Assembly: GCA_938021675.1 (NCBI GenBank)
Contig: CALIFY010000057.1
Location: 1 to 51,017, forward strand
Direction: 5' to 3'
Length of the DNA: 51,017 bases
Source: an uncultured Acidimicrobiales bacterium
GTDB taxonomy: Bacteria; Actinomycetota; Acidimicrobiia; Acidimicrobiales; SZUA-35
The notes under the pieces are model-generated. The model did not search any database, was not told the DNA's origin, and saw only the letters and a program-made list of their open reading frames with translations. Positions 1-7,008 of the stretch are shown here, piece by piece. Position numbers and translations under genes: made by a program. The number at the start of each line of letters is the position of its first letter. Within the stretch, counting starts at the first letter, position 1.

Positions 1-855
1 CCCGAGATATTCGCCGTCGACTTGAAACGGGAATGGGCGACGACCGAGCAACGTCGCCCCGGTGACGTCGTCGAGTCGGCGGGTCGTTGGCCCATCGGTG
101 AAGCCCGAAGACCGGCGGAGTGCGGTGAGAACAGCCGGCACCATGTGGCGCAGCGATAAAGACGTCAACACCACGATCGAGAGCGGGGTATCGAGGGTTG
201 CGGCCGGAGCGAGGATGAGTGGCCGGCTGCCAAGGTAGGTATACGGATTGCAATTAAGGGTGATGGCCAATTGAGCGTCTTCGACGGTCCGTCCGTCGTC
301 GGTGGTGATCGAGAACCACGGCACCCGTCGATCTACTCGGCGTAGCCAGGTCTCGAACGTGCTGGAGACGAACAGAGGGTGGCCGAGATACCTTTTCAGC
401 GGACCTCGCTGCTCGACCTGACCGACGACGGCGGCGTCGAAGCCGGCCCCGACGTTAAAGAGGAAGGCCCGGTCGTTCGCCATCCCGACCCCGGCCGACA
501 CGATCGATTTCGATGCCAGTGCTTCGAGCATGACGGTCGTAGCGGCCAACGGCTCGTTCGGGTAACCCAAGGCGCGGGCAAAGACGTTTGTCGATCCGCC
601 GGGGAGGCCAACCACCGCGGTGTCGGTTCCGAGCAAACCATTGGCCACTTCGTTGATTGTGCCGTCACCGCCAAGGGCGATGACCACCTCGGCCCCAGCC
701 CGCCCCGCACCGTGGGCCAGGCGGATCGCATGTCCGCTCTTGGTCGTCTCGATAACGGTGAGTTCGTGGAGTTCGGCGACCGCCTTCTGGATGACGACGC
801 GGGTCCGGTGAGTCACCGCGGAAGCGAATGGATTGACGATCAACGTAAGCCGCAC
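1..855 (-). CDS. Diacylglycerol/lipid kinase family protein (3' end cut by window edge)
   Basis: About 284 residues are visible; the gene runs leftward and its C-terminal end lies outside the window. The N-terminus reads VRLTLIVNPFAS, followed by the nucleotide-binding motif GGDGTINEVANG and GLPGGSTNVFARALG, the signature of the DAGK catalytic domain (YegS/BmrU/DgkB family). These enzymes use ATP to phosphorylate diacylglycerol or related lipids at the inner membrane face. The C-terminal part (TYLGSRPLILAP, then FQVDGEYLG at the edge) fits the second beta-rich domain. The GTG start at 855 is preferred because a -10-like CAGAAT lies 6 nt upstream, matching the leaderless layout seen elsewhere here. 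It is divergent from etfB and shares the 88-bp intergenic region containing a palindrome. The exact lipid substrate cannot be read from sequence. Confidence 0.9.
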   Translation of the reverse strand, partial: MRLTLIVNPFASAVTHRTRVVIQKAVAELHELTVIETTKSGHAIRLAHGAGRAGAEVVIALGGDGTINEVANGLLGTDTAVVGLPGGSTNVFARALGYPNEPLAATTVMLEALASKSIVSAGVGMANDRAFLFNVGAGFDAAVVGQVEQRGPLKRYLGHPLFVSSTFETWLRRVDRRVPWFSITTDDGRTVEDAQLAITLNCNPYTYLGSRPLILAPAATLDTPLSIVVLTSLSLRHMVPAVLTALRRSSGFTDGPTTRRLDDVTGATLLGRRPFPFQVDGEYLG

Positions 856-905
856 CGACCCATTCTGCTCTGGATTCGGCCCTGTGTTGTGCCCTGTCGA
901 GTTGA

Positions 906-921
906 TTGACCGGCCGGTCAA
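906..921. promoter_or_regulatory. Perfect 16-bp palindromic operator upstream of etfB
   Basis: TTGACCGGCCGGTCAA is identical to its own reverse complement. It sits 22 bp before the etfB ATG, just upstream of the -10 box at 931-936 and over the expected -35 region, which is where a repressor would block RNA polymerase. Uninterrupted palindromes of this size are typical TetR-family operators, and fatty-acid or branched-chain degradation genes of actinobacteria are often TetR-controlled. The regulator is not in the window; its identity is inference. Confidence 0.55.
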
Positions 922-930
922 GTTTTGGCG

Positions 931-936
931 TAACAT
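931..936 (+). promoter_or_regulatory. -10 box of leaderless etfB promoter
   Basis: TAACAT followed by 7 nt and then ATG (944). No Shine-Dalgarno sequence precedes the start, so transcription probably begins on or next to the start codon. Confidence 0.5.
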
Positions 937-943
937 ACACGGC

Positions 944-1723
944 ATGAACGTCGTTGTGTGCGTGAAGCAAATACCGGATCCGGCCGATCCTGGCGCCCTC
1001 GATCCGGAGACCAGAACTCTCAAACGAGAGGTAAAACTGATTCTCGATGAGTCCGACTCCTATGGGGTCGAGATGGCGCTTCAGCTGGTCGACGCCGCCG
1101 GCGAAGGCGAGGTCAGCCTCGTATCGATGGCCCCGAACGATGAGCGGTCCGGTCTCGCCACGGCATTGGCGATGGGAGCGTCGTCGGCCACGTTGATCTC
1201 GGACCCGTGCCTGGTCGGATCGGACTCGTTGACCACGGCCAAGCTCCTCTCGGCGGCCATCGCGGCCCGAAACCCAGATCTGGTGATCGCCGGATCTGAG
1301 AGTTCGGATGGCTATACCGGCACCGTGCCAGAGCAGATTGCTGCCGTACTCGGGTTCCCTTCGGTGACCGCAGCAAAGTCGATCACCGTGAACGGTGAAG
1401 GCATCGAGGTCGAGCGTCAGACCGACGCCGGCTACGACGATGTGACCTGCCCCATGCCATGTGTGGTGAGCGTGACCGCTGGCGTGGTCGAGCCTCGATA
1501 TCCGTCGTTCAAGGGAATCATGGCCGCAAAGTCGAAACCGGTCGATATCAAGACCGCCGCAGACCTTGGATTCGAGCCAGGCTCGGTCGGGTGGGCTGGC
1601 GCTGGTCAGGAAATCGTTGACGTTGCCGAATCTCCCCAGCGAGAGGCCGGCGAAATCGTCGAGGACGACGGCGAGGCGTACAACCGCATCGTTTCGTTCC
1701 TTGAAGAGCACAAGGTTATTTGA
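944..1723 (+). CDS. etfB: Electron transfer flavoprotein subunit beta
   Basis: This 259-residue protein begins MNVVVCVKQIPDPADP, the characteristic EtfB N-terminus, and carries the AMP-binding adenine-nucleotide hydrolase-like fold with ESSDGYTGTVPEQIAAVLG. EtfB pairs with EtfA to form the FAD/AMP heterodimer that takes electrons from acyl-CoA dehydrogenases and related enzymes and passes them to ETF-quinone oxidoreductase. Length matches the usual 250-260 residues. ATG at 944 is chosen over an in-frame start at 833, because the upstream extension is not EtfB-like and would cover the operator and the -10 box. It is followed after 15 nt by etfA, forming an operon; the palindrome upstream suggests repression by a TetR-type regulator. 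Confidence 0.96.
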   Translation: MNVVVCVKQIPDPADPGALDPETRTLKREVKLILDESDSYGVEMALQLVDAAGEGEVSLVSMAPNDERSGLATALAMGASSATLISDPCLVGSDSLTTAKLLSAAIAARNPDLVIAGSESSDGYTGTVPEQIAAVLGFPSVTAAKSITVNGEGIEVERQTDAGYDDVTCPMPCVVSVTAGVVEPRYPSFKGIMAAKSKPVDIKTAADLGFEPGSVGWAGAGQEIVDVAESPQREAGEIVEDDGEAYNRIVSFLEEHKVI

Positions 1724-1738
1724 GGAGGGCACGACACT

Positions 1739-2707
1739 ATGACACTGGACAAGATCTGGGTGCTGGCCGAGGTGAGTGACGGGCAGGTGTCCGCCACCAC
1801 GACAGAACTGCTAACCAAAGCTCGCGACCTGGCCGACACGGTCGAGTGCGTGTACGCCGGAGCCGATGCCGACGTCTACGCCGAAGCCCTCGGAAGTTAC
1901 GGTTGCGAAACCGTCCACCAGACCGGCGACCTGGCCGGAGCCTTGGTAGGCGTTCCGCTGGCGGCGGCGATCGCCGACGCGGTGGTCTCCGGTGATGGGC
2001 CAGACGCACTTCTGGCCGGCACCTCCTATGACGGCCGCGATGTGGCCGGACGGCTATCGGTCGCGCTCGACAAGACCGTCATCACCAACGTCGTCGATAT
2101 CGAACTCGACGGCGACTCGCTGGTCGGCACCGAACCGATATTTGGTGGCGCAACCGATATCAAGACCAAGTTCACCGACGATGGCCCGTACATCGTCCTC
2201 GTTCGACCGAAATCCTTCCCGGCAGACCCGATCGATGGTCCGGCCGCCGACATCGAGGATCTCGACGTTCCCGAAGTGGGCTCCGCTGGCGGTGCGACGG
2301 TGACCGAGCGACACGTCGAGGAATCCGTCGGTCCAAAGCTCGACGAGGCGGGTCTCGTCGTGGCCGGTGGACGGGGGCTTGGCGAGGCCGAGAAGTTCGT
2401 CATGGTCGAGGACTTGGCTAAGGCGCTCGGTGGGGCCGCTGGTGCATCGAGGGCCATCGTCGACGCCGGCTGGGTTCCGTATTCCTACCAGGTTGGCCAA
2501 ACCGGCAAGGTGGTCAAACCCGATATATATGTGGCGTGCGGGATCTCGGGAGCCACTCAACACCTGGTCGGGATGAAGGGCTCGAAGCACATCATCGCGA
2601 TAAACAAGGATTCCGAAGCACCGATCTTCGGCGTCGCCGACCTCGGAATCGTCGGCGACGTCCACAAGGTACTACCACAGCTCATCGAGGCATTGTCCAA
2701 CCGGTAG
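1739..2707 (+). CDS. etfA: Electron transfer flavoprotein subunit alpha
   Basis: This 322-residue protein has the N-terminal EtfA domain (MTLDKIWVLAEVSDGQ) and a C-terminal FAD-binding domain: VVAGGRGLGEAEKF near 220, then SRAIVDAGWVPYSYQVGQTGK, and the signature YVACGISGATQHLVGMKGS followed by IIAINKDSEAPIF. These residues bind FAD in known ETFs. A good ribosome-binding site (GAGGAGGG) overlaps the end of etfB. Length is normal for the family. The gene ends 16 bp before the convergent channel gene, with no clear terminator in the gap. Together with EtfB it should serve beta-oxidation or amino-acid dehydrogenases. Confidence 0.96.
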   Translation: MTLDKIWVLAEVSDGQVSATTTELLTKARDLADTVECVYAGADADVYAEALGSYGCETVHQTGDLAGALVGVPLAAAIADAVVSGDGPDALLAGTSYDGRDVAGRLSVALDKTVITNVVDIELDGDSLVGTEPIFGGATDIKTKFTDDGPYIVLVRPKSFPADPIDGPAADIEDLDVPEVGSAGGATVTERHVEESVGPKLDEAGLVVAGGRGLGEAEKFVMVEDLAKALGGAAGASRAIVDAGWVPYSYQVGQTGKVVKPDIYVACGISGATQHLVGMKGSKHIIAINKDSEAPIFGVADLGIVGDVHKVLPQLIEALSNR

Positions 2708-2723
2708 TCCCCACCAAGAGCGA

Positions 2724-3806
2724 TCAGGAGTCGATCCACCGATCGACGATGGCCTCGACCTCACCACTGGCCTGCAGGTCGGCGAGTGCGACATTGATCG
2801 GCTCTCGCCACACCGAGCCTTGGACCAATCCGAAGGTTTCGAACTCTTCGTAGAACACCTGTCCGGTCGGGGCCACGCCGTAGCGTGGCCCGATCGACTG
2901 GATGGCAAACGGATTGGCGACCATCAAGTCGATCTCGCCGTCGGCGACCGCTTCGAACAGCTGCTGCTGAGAGGCGAACTCGCTGGTCGAAACGCCCTGT
3001 TCCGCTACGAAGCTGGCGAAGCTGGTACCAGCGACCACACCCACCGGTTGGCCATCGAGATCATCGAGGCCGGTAACCGGGGGTTGGGTGCGTCGCTGCT
3101 GCAACACCGCGGTTGCTTGGGACACGAATGCGCCGACGAGGAACAAGCTGAGGATCATGCCGACCAGGGCGACGACTCGCCCCCGACTGGACCGCGGTGC
3201 CTTGTCGCCGTAGCCGACGGTGGTGACGGTCACCACCGCCCACCAGAGCCCATCCCACACGCCGAGCAGGTAGGAACTGTGGAAGTCCTCGTTCTCCGGA
3301 TGTTTCCGCTCGACCAACCAAATGGCGTGAGCCAATAACACCAAGAGAATGATGGCTACGGCCAGAATGCCAAGGACTTCGGTCGAGAATACGGCCAAGA
3401 GGATCGAGGTATCACCGATCGAGCGTTCGTGAAAGCCGAGCTGGGGTCCGGAGGTGATCACGGCCGAAGAAAAGTCGTAGCCGGCTTCGCGCTCGGACGT
3501 CGGTGCGAGCGGCGCAACCGCCACGTCGGCTCGACCGTCGTCGAGCGCCGGCAGTAGATCACCGAACTCCTCGACCCAAAGGATCTCGTAGTCGACACCG
3601 ACTTCAGAGGCGACCTCATCCCAAATTTCGGCATAGAAGCCGTCGGCGTCGCCATCATCATCGATCACGAACGGTTGCAGCTCGGTCATGACAACGGTGA
3701 GTTCCGTCGCTTCGTCGTCGATCTGTTGGGCCGATGCGGACGAAGTGGCCGTCGCCGCCACTGCAGCCATCGCTATCACGCCCAGTTTGGTGGCGGCCCG
3801 CAGCAT
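2724..3806 (-). CDS. GluR0-like ligand-gated potassium channel (periplasmic-binding domain plus K+ channel)
   Basis: This 360-residue protein has a signal peptide (about 1-26, ending SSASA), an extracytoplasmic substrate-binding S1 lobe (about 35-130), a TM helix (about 136-162), a pore helix and potassium filter TTVGYGD at 195-201, a second TM helix (about 210-230), and an S2 binding lobe (about 245-360). This split ligand-binding domain around an inverted pore is the architecture of prokaryotic ionotropic glutamate receptors such as GluR0. The S1 motif APTSEREAGYDFSS places an arginine (R106) where iGluRs bind the amino-acid alpha-carboxylate. Start at 3806 is supported by the signal peptide and by a -10 box TACGGT 6 nt upstream. 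An in-frame upstream extension overlaps the divergent peptidase gene and is not credible. The ligand is unknown; potassium selectivity is inferred from the filter. Confidence 0.88.
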   Translation of the reverse strand: MLRAATKLGVIAMAAVAATATSSASAQQIDDEATELTVVMTELQPFVIDDDGDADGFYAEIWDEVASEVGVDYEILWVEEFGDLLPALDDGRADVAVAPLAPTSEREAGYDFSSAVITSGPQLGFHERSIGDTSILLAVFSTEVLGILAVAIILLVLLAHAIWLVERKHPENEDFHSSYLLGVWDGLWWAVVTVTTVGYGDKAPRSSRGRVVALVGMILSLFLVGAFVSQATAVLQQRRTQPPVTGLDDLDGQPVGVVAGTSFASFVAEQGVSTSEFASQQQLFEAVADGEIDLMVANPFAIQSIGPRYGVAPTGQVFYEEFETFGLVQGSVWREPINVALADLQASGEVEAIVDRWIDS

Positions 3807-3812
3807 GGCGAT

Positions 3813-3818
3813 ACCGTA
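3813..3818 (-). promoter_or_regulatory. -10 box of leaderless channel gene
   Basis: On the minus strand TACGGT is followed by ATCGCC and ATG (3806), spacing 6 nt, with no Shine-Dalgarno. Confidence 0.45.
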
Positions 3819-3914
3819 TCGCTTGTCGAGGAGTCGGGCCACAATGTCGTAGTTCCGTGCGGTTGCGGGGGAGTGTGCTGGTCCGGCCTTTGCTTGCGGT
3901 GCGGGTCGGCCGTC

Positions 3915-3920
3915 TATGAT
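3915..3920 (+). promoter_or_regulatory. -10 box of leaderless M20 peptidase gene
   Basis: TATGAT, 6 nt (CCGGCT), then GTG (3927). The close match to the consensus TATAAT and the absence of any Shine-Dalgarno point to a leaderless transcript and fix the GTG start. Confidence 0.55.
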
Positions 3921-3926
3921 CCGGCT

Positions 3927-5261
3927 GTGATCGATCGACTGACCAACGAGACCGTCGAGCTGTTGCAAGCCCTTATTCGGAACCGATGTGTCAACGATGG
4001 CACTGCCGAATCTGGTTTCGAGGACCGATCGGCCCGCCTGCTCCGCGATGAGCTTGAAGGAACCGGCGTCGATCTCCAGATCTATGAGCCAACTCCAGGC
4101 CGGTCGTCGCTCGTCGCCCGCTGGCCCGGCACCGACCCGGATGCGCCAGCCCTCTGTCTCATGGGGCACACCGATGTGGTGCCGGTGTCTCCCGAGGGGT
4201 GGCGCCACGATCCGTTCGGTGGCGAACTGATCGACGGTGAAATCTGGGGGCGAGGGGCGGTCGACATGCTGAACCTCACCTCTTCTATGGCAGTCGTTTT
4301 TCGCCATCTGGTGACCAGCGGACGGCGCTACCCGGGCGACATCATCTATTTCGCGGTGGCCGATGAGGAGGCGGGCGGTCGCCACGGAGCGGAGGTCCTG
4401 ATCCGAGATGAATGGGACGTTTTGAACTGCGACTACGTCCTGACCGAGTTCGGCGGCATTCCTCTGTATTCACCGAAGGGTATGTCTCTCTTGGTGACCA
4501 CCGCCGAGAAGGGGATCGGCTGGCGTCGTCTCACCGTGGGAGGGTCTCCGGGGCACGGGTCGACGCCGTACGGCACCGACAACGCCCTAATTAAGGCCGC
4601 TGAAGTAGTCCGCCGGTTGAGCGAGTATCAGCCGAATCCACAACTCGACGAGCTTTGGGGAGCCAGGGTTGGGGCTATGGGACTCGACGACGAGTTGACC
4701 AGCAAACTCCTCGACCCCGGCCGGCTCGCCGAGGCGTTGGCCGAACTGCCACCGGAGATCGCCCGCAATGCCCACGCCTGTAGCCACACCACGTTCAGCC
4801 CGAACGTCATTCACGGTGGCGTGAAGACCAACGTGATCCCCGATCGGGTCACCATCGAGGTCGATATCCGGACGCTTCCCGGCGAAGAGTCCGACGATGT
4901 CGACGCTCATCTGCGGGCCGCTCTCGGGGATCTCGCAGACTCGGTCCAGGCCGACATCATCCAGCAAGACCCGTCGACCGCATCACCGATCGACAATCGG
5001 CTCTGGGACACCCTTGTCGCCTCCATCGGCAAGGCCTACCCGAAGGCCAAGGTCGTGCCAAGTATCGTGACCGGCGGAACAGACGCTCGATTCTTTCGCG
5101 ACCGGGGAGCGGTGGCCTATGGGGCCGGTCTGTTGAGCCCCGCCGTCGATACCAGTGAGTTCTTTCGTCGCTTCCACGGACACGATGAACGGATCGACGT
5201 CGAATCGCTACGGCTGACGGTGGCGCTCTGGCTCGACGTCGTCGAACATCTGTGGGATTGA
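3927..5261 (+). CDS. M20 family metallopeptidase (dipeptidase / deacylase)
   Basis: This 444-residue zinc peptidase has LCLMGHTDVVP (first metal-binding His and Asp), GRGAVDML (bridging Asp), AVADEEAGGRHG (catalytic Glu pair), a dimerisation domain with GSPGHGSTPYG, and GGTDARFFRDRG. This is the M20/ArgE-DapE-CPG2 fold; the paired-Glu and HTD signature resembles actinobacterial M20 dipeptidases, but the substrate (dipeptides, N-acyl amino acids or succinyl-diaminopimelate) cannot be fixed by sequence reading. The GTG start is fixed by the TATGAT box; the protein then begins VIDRLTNETVELLQ, a normal M20 N-terminus. It is divergent from the channel gene, which might suggest amino-acid ligand release and sensing, but that is speculation. 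Confidence 0.9.
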   Translation: MIDRLTNETVELLQALIRNRCVNDGTAESGFEDRSARLLRDELEGTGVDLQIYEPTPGRSSLVARWPGTDPDAPALCLMGHTDVVPVSPEGWRHDPFGGELIDGEIWGRGAVDMLNLTSSMAVVFRHLVTSGRRYPGDIIYFAVADEEAGGRHGAEVLIRDEWDVLNCDYVLTEFGGIPLYSPKGMSLLVTTAEKGIGWRRLTVGGSPGHGSTPYGTDNALIKAAEVVRRLSEYQPNPQLDELWGARVGAMGLDDELTSKLLDPGRLAEALAELPPEIARNAHACSHTTFSPNVIHGGVKTNVIPDRVTIEVDIRTLPGEESDDVDAHLRAALGDLADSVQADIIQQDPSTASPIDNRLWDTLVASIGKAYPKAKVVPSIVTGGTDARFFRDRGAVAYGAGLLSPAVDTSEFFRRFHGHDERIDVESLRLTVALWLDVVEHLWD

Positions 5262-5688
5262 GCTCCGCATGGTTGAAGTGCCGGTGTGAAGTGCCTGTGT
5301 GAAGTCACGTAGTGCGGTGTGAAGTGATGACCGAGCCGGCACTTTATGGGGTTTTTATGTCGGATGTCTCCTTGGTGCTGGAGCGGTGGTGTGAAACATG
5401 GCACTGCACGAAGCATTACGGACCTGTGTCGGTGTCGTCTCAGGTCTCTGACCTGGGGGAACGGTGGTTCCTGGATGTCAAGTATCGATTTGGACCGAGC
5501 GGCATTCTGAGTCAGCGCGTGGGATGCGGCCCGTTAGTGGTCTACGGTGCACTCTTCGGCGCAGGCGGATCGCAACAGGCGGGCGATCCAATACCCATTT
5601 GCAGTTTCACAAGTTGTTCTCAGTTTGGAGAGTGCAAATGGCTGATGGCTTCAATTGTCGCGAATGCAACCGGGAGGAGACACCCACA
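5262..5688 (+). other. 427-bp non-coding region with structured 5' leader
   Basis: No convincing gene is present. The 5' part has the direct repeats. The 3' part contains two stems: GGATCGC/GCGATCC (5567-5573 with 5583-5589, 9-nt loop) and CCATTTGCA/TGCAAATGG (5595-5603 with 5633-5641), the second enclosing a small inner hairpin (TCTC 5618-5621 with GAGA 5628-5631). They lie directly upstream of the ribosome-binding site GGGAGGAGA of the surface-protein gene, so they should be in its mRNA leader. I do not recognise a known riboswitch class. Confidence 0.5.
5284..5326 (+). repeat. Cluster of direct GTGTGAAGT repeats
   Basis: GTGTGAAGTG at 5284-5293 and 5317-5326 and GTGTGAAGTC at 5297-5306, with partial copies at 5271-5280 (GGTTGAAGTG) and near 5389-5396 (GTGTGAAA). 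All are in the same orientation at spacings of 13 and 20 bp, just after the peptidase gene. They could be protein-binding direct repeats for the downstream surface-protein gene or a simple local duplication. Confidence 0.4.
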
Positions 5689-6078
5689 ATGAATGGAACA
5701 ACCACGATCTCGCTTCGGCACAAGCCGCTGTTGCTGCCGGTGATGGCCGCTTTGGCCTTTGCCTTCATGCTTGCCATGGCAGCAGCTGCAAGTGCAGATG
5801 CTACGAGTACTACTGCAATGGAAGAAGAAGAGACAACCACGACCGCAGCAGCGGAAGAGGAAGAAACAACCACAACCGCAGCAGAAGACGCTGAGGAAGA
5901 AGAGACAACCACCACCGAGGCTGACGCCGACGATGGTGCAGCCCCTGAGGGTGGCGCCGACACCGGTGCCGGTGGCACGAGCTCGAACACCACGCTCATC
6001 GCCTCAGCTCTCGCAGTATTTGGTGCGATGGCCCTTGGTGGCGGCTCGATAGCTGCTCGCCGTCGGACAACTCACTAA
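5689..6078 (+). CDS. Thr/Glu-rich sortase-anchored surface protein
   Basis: This 129-residue protein has an N-terminal signal peptide (basic start, hydrophobic stretch about 13-33, then SADATS), a low-complexity body with three EEETTTT-type repeats (about 45-77), and a cell-wall sorting signal: GADTG (89-93), a hydrophobic segment (about 102-121) and the basic tail ARRR. In sortase substrates the order is LPxTG, TM helix, positive tail; here the pentapeptide position is occupied by GADTG, so the motif is atypical. The next gene is a sortase. A strong ribosome-binding site (GGGAGGAGA) fixes the ATG. It is likely to be a highly expressed wall or spacer protein whose repetitive body may be O-glycosylated on Thr; this last point is inference. 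Confidence 0.75.
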   Translation: MNGTTTISLRHKPLLLPVMAALAFAFMLAMAAAASADATSTTAMEEEETTTTAAAEEEETTTTAAEDAEEEETTTTEADADDGAAPEGGADTGAGGTSSNTTLIASALAVFGAMALGGGSIAARRRTTH

Positions 6079-6095
6079 TTCAGACATCGGGACGC

Positions 6096-6131
6096 GTGGA
6101 GAGGCCGGCCATTTCCGGTCGGCCCCTCCAC
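6096..6131 (+). terminator. Hairpin between surface protein and sortase
   Basis: GTGGAG (6096-6101) pairs with CTCCAC (6126-6131), and the inner GGCCGGCC pairs with GGTCGGCC with one G-T pair, giving a stem of about 14 bp around a short ATTTC loop. There is no U-tract. As it lies inside the two-gene unit, it may act as a partial terminator or as a 3' stabiliser, giving more substrate than sortase. Confidence 0.55.
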
Positions 6132-6147
6132 GGCCCGGAGTTGCTCG

Positions 6148-6933
6148 ATGCGACATCACGGTCCTGAGCATCGACGAGGTCGCCCGGTTGCCTTTGCGGC
6201 ACACCGGCCAGACCAATACGGCCGATATGGCCATGTACCGCGTGCACAACGTCGGCGCCCACAGTGGCCTCGGCCGTTGGTGGCGCTACTACTTCTCGCC
6301 TTTCTTGGCGCAGCGATACTCGGCCTTGGGGCTGCGCTCGATCGAGCCGGCTTCTTTTCTTCGACCGACTGGGGTCGTCAATCGGCGGCGGATACCTCGG
6401 TCGAGGGGGCGCCCGCAGATGGGGCGTCGGCCCAGGCGGTAACCACCCAACCGCCACCGAATCCGGTAGCGGCCAATCTTCCGCCACAGGTGGCAGACCC
6501 GGTACGGGTTCGCGTCCCCGCCATCGGGGTCGACGCTGGCACCGATCCCATGGGAATTCGGTCCGACGGCTCTATCGAGGTGCCGGAAGACTTCGCTCAG
6601 ACCGGTTGGTGGAAAGATGGCCCAGAACCGGGCGAGATCGGTCCATCCGTCATCCTTGGTCACGTTGACTCTGTCGATGGACCAGCGGTCTTCTTCGACC
6701 TTCGAGGCCTGACCGCAGGCGACGAAATTCATGTCGATCGCGCCGATGGCACGACGGTGACCTTCCTGGTCGAGCGAATCGAGCAGCATAGTAAGGACGA
6801 CTTCCCAACCGAAGCGGTGTACGGCCCGACGACAGACTCGCAGCTCCGATTGGTGACCTGCGGCGGAGTGTTCGATCAAGACGCACGGTCCTACAAAGAC
6901 AATCTGATCGTCTTCGCATCGCAAAAGGTCTGA
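6148..6933 (+). CDS. Class F-type sortase
   Basis: This 261-residue membrane protein has a basic cytoplasmic N-terminus, one TM helix (about 43-62), a Ser/Pro-rich linker, and a sortase beta-barrel from about 117. The catalytic triad is visible: His172 in ILGHVDS, Cys238 in LRLVTCGG and Arg247 in DARSYKDN. The motifs VRVPAIGVDA and GHVDSVDGPAVFFDLRGLTAGD are typical of actinobacterial class E/F sortases; no LPxTG substrate other than the preceding gene is visible. It should cleave the sorting motif of its neighbour and attach it to the cell wall. The TM and Ser/Pro linker come before the catalytic domain as usual. The 70-bp gap to the substrate gene holds a hairpin. Confidence 0.9.
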   Translation: MRHHGPEHRRGRPVAFAAHRPDQYGRYGHVPRAQRRRPQWPRPLVALLLLAFLGAAILGLGAALDRAGFFSSTDWGRQSAADTSVEGAPADGASAQAVTTQPPPNPVAANLPPQVADPVRVRVPAIGVDAGTDPMGIRSDGSIEVPEDFAQTGWWKDGPEPGEIGPSVILGHVDSVDGPAVFFDLRGLTAGDEIHVDRADGTTVTFLVERIEQHSKDDFPTEAVYGPTTDSQLRLVTCGGVFDQDARSYKDNLIVFASQKV

Positions 6934-7008
6934 TCGAGGCCCGAACCTGGGATCGGATCGGTGATGGTGCGCGCGGGAACGACCGTCGGCACCTAACCTG
7001 AGGTCGAC

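Noticed and set aside
379-909. Plus-strand open frame of 176 codons
   Set aside because: It is antisense to the lipid kinase, whose GGDGT and GGSTN motifs are on the minus strand; the plus-strand product has no family character and would overlap the etfB operator.
665-1732. Long minus-strand frame across etfB
   Set aside because: It is a shadow of the etfB coding sequence; the product is Arg/His-rich low-complexity sequence.
3807-4385. N-terminal extension of the channel gene on the minus strand
   Set aside because: It lies antisense to the M20 peptidase and would hide the signal peptide; the -10 box and signal peptide support the shorter start at 3806.
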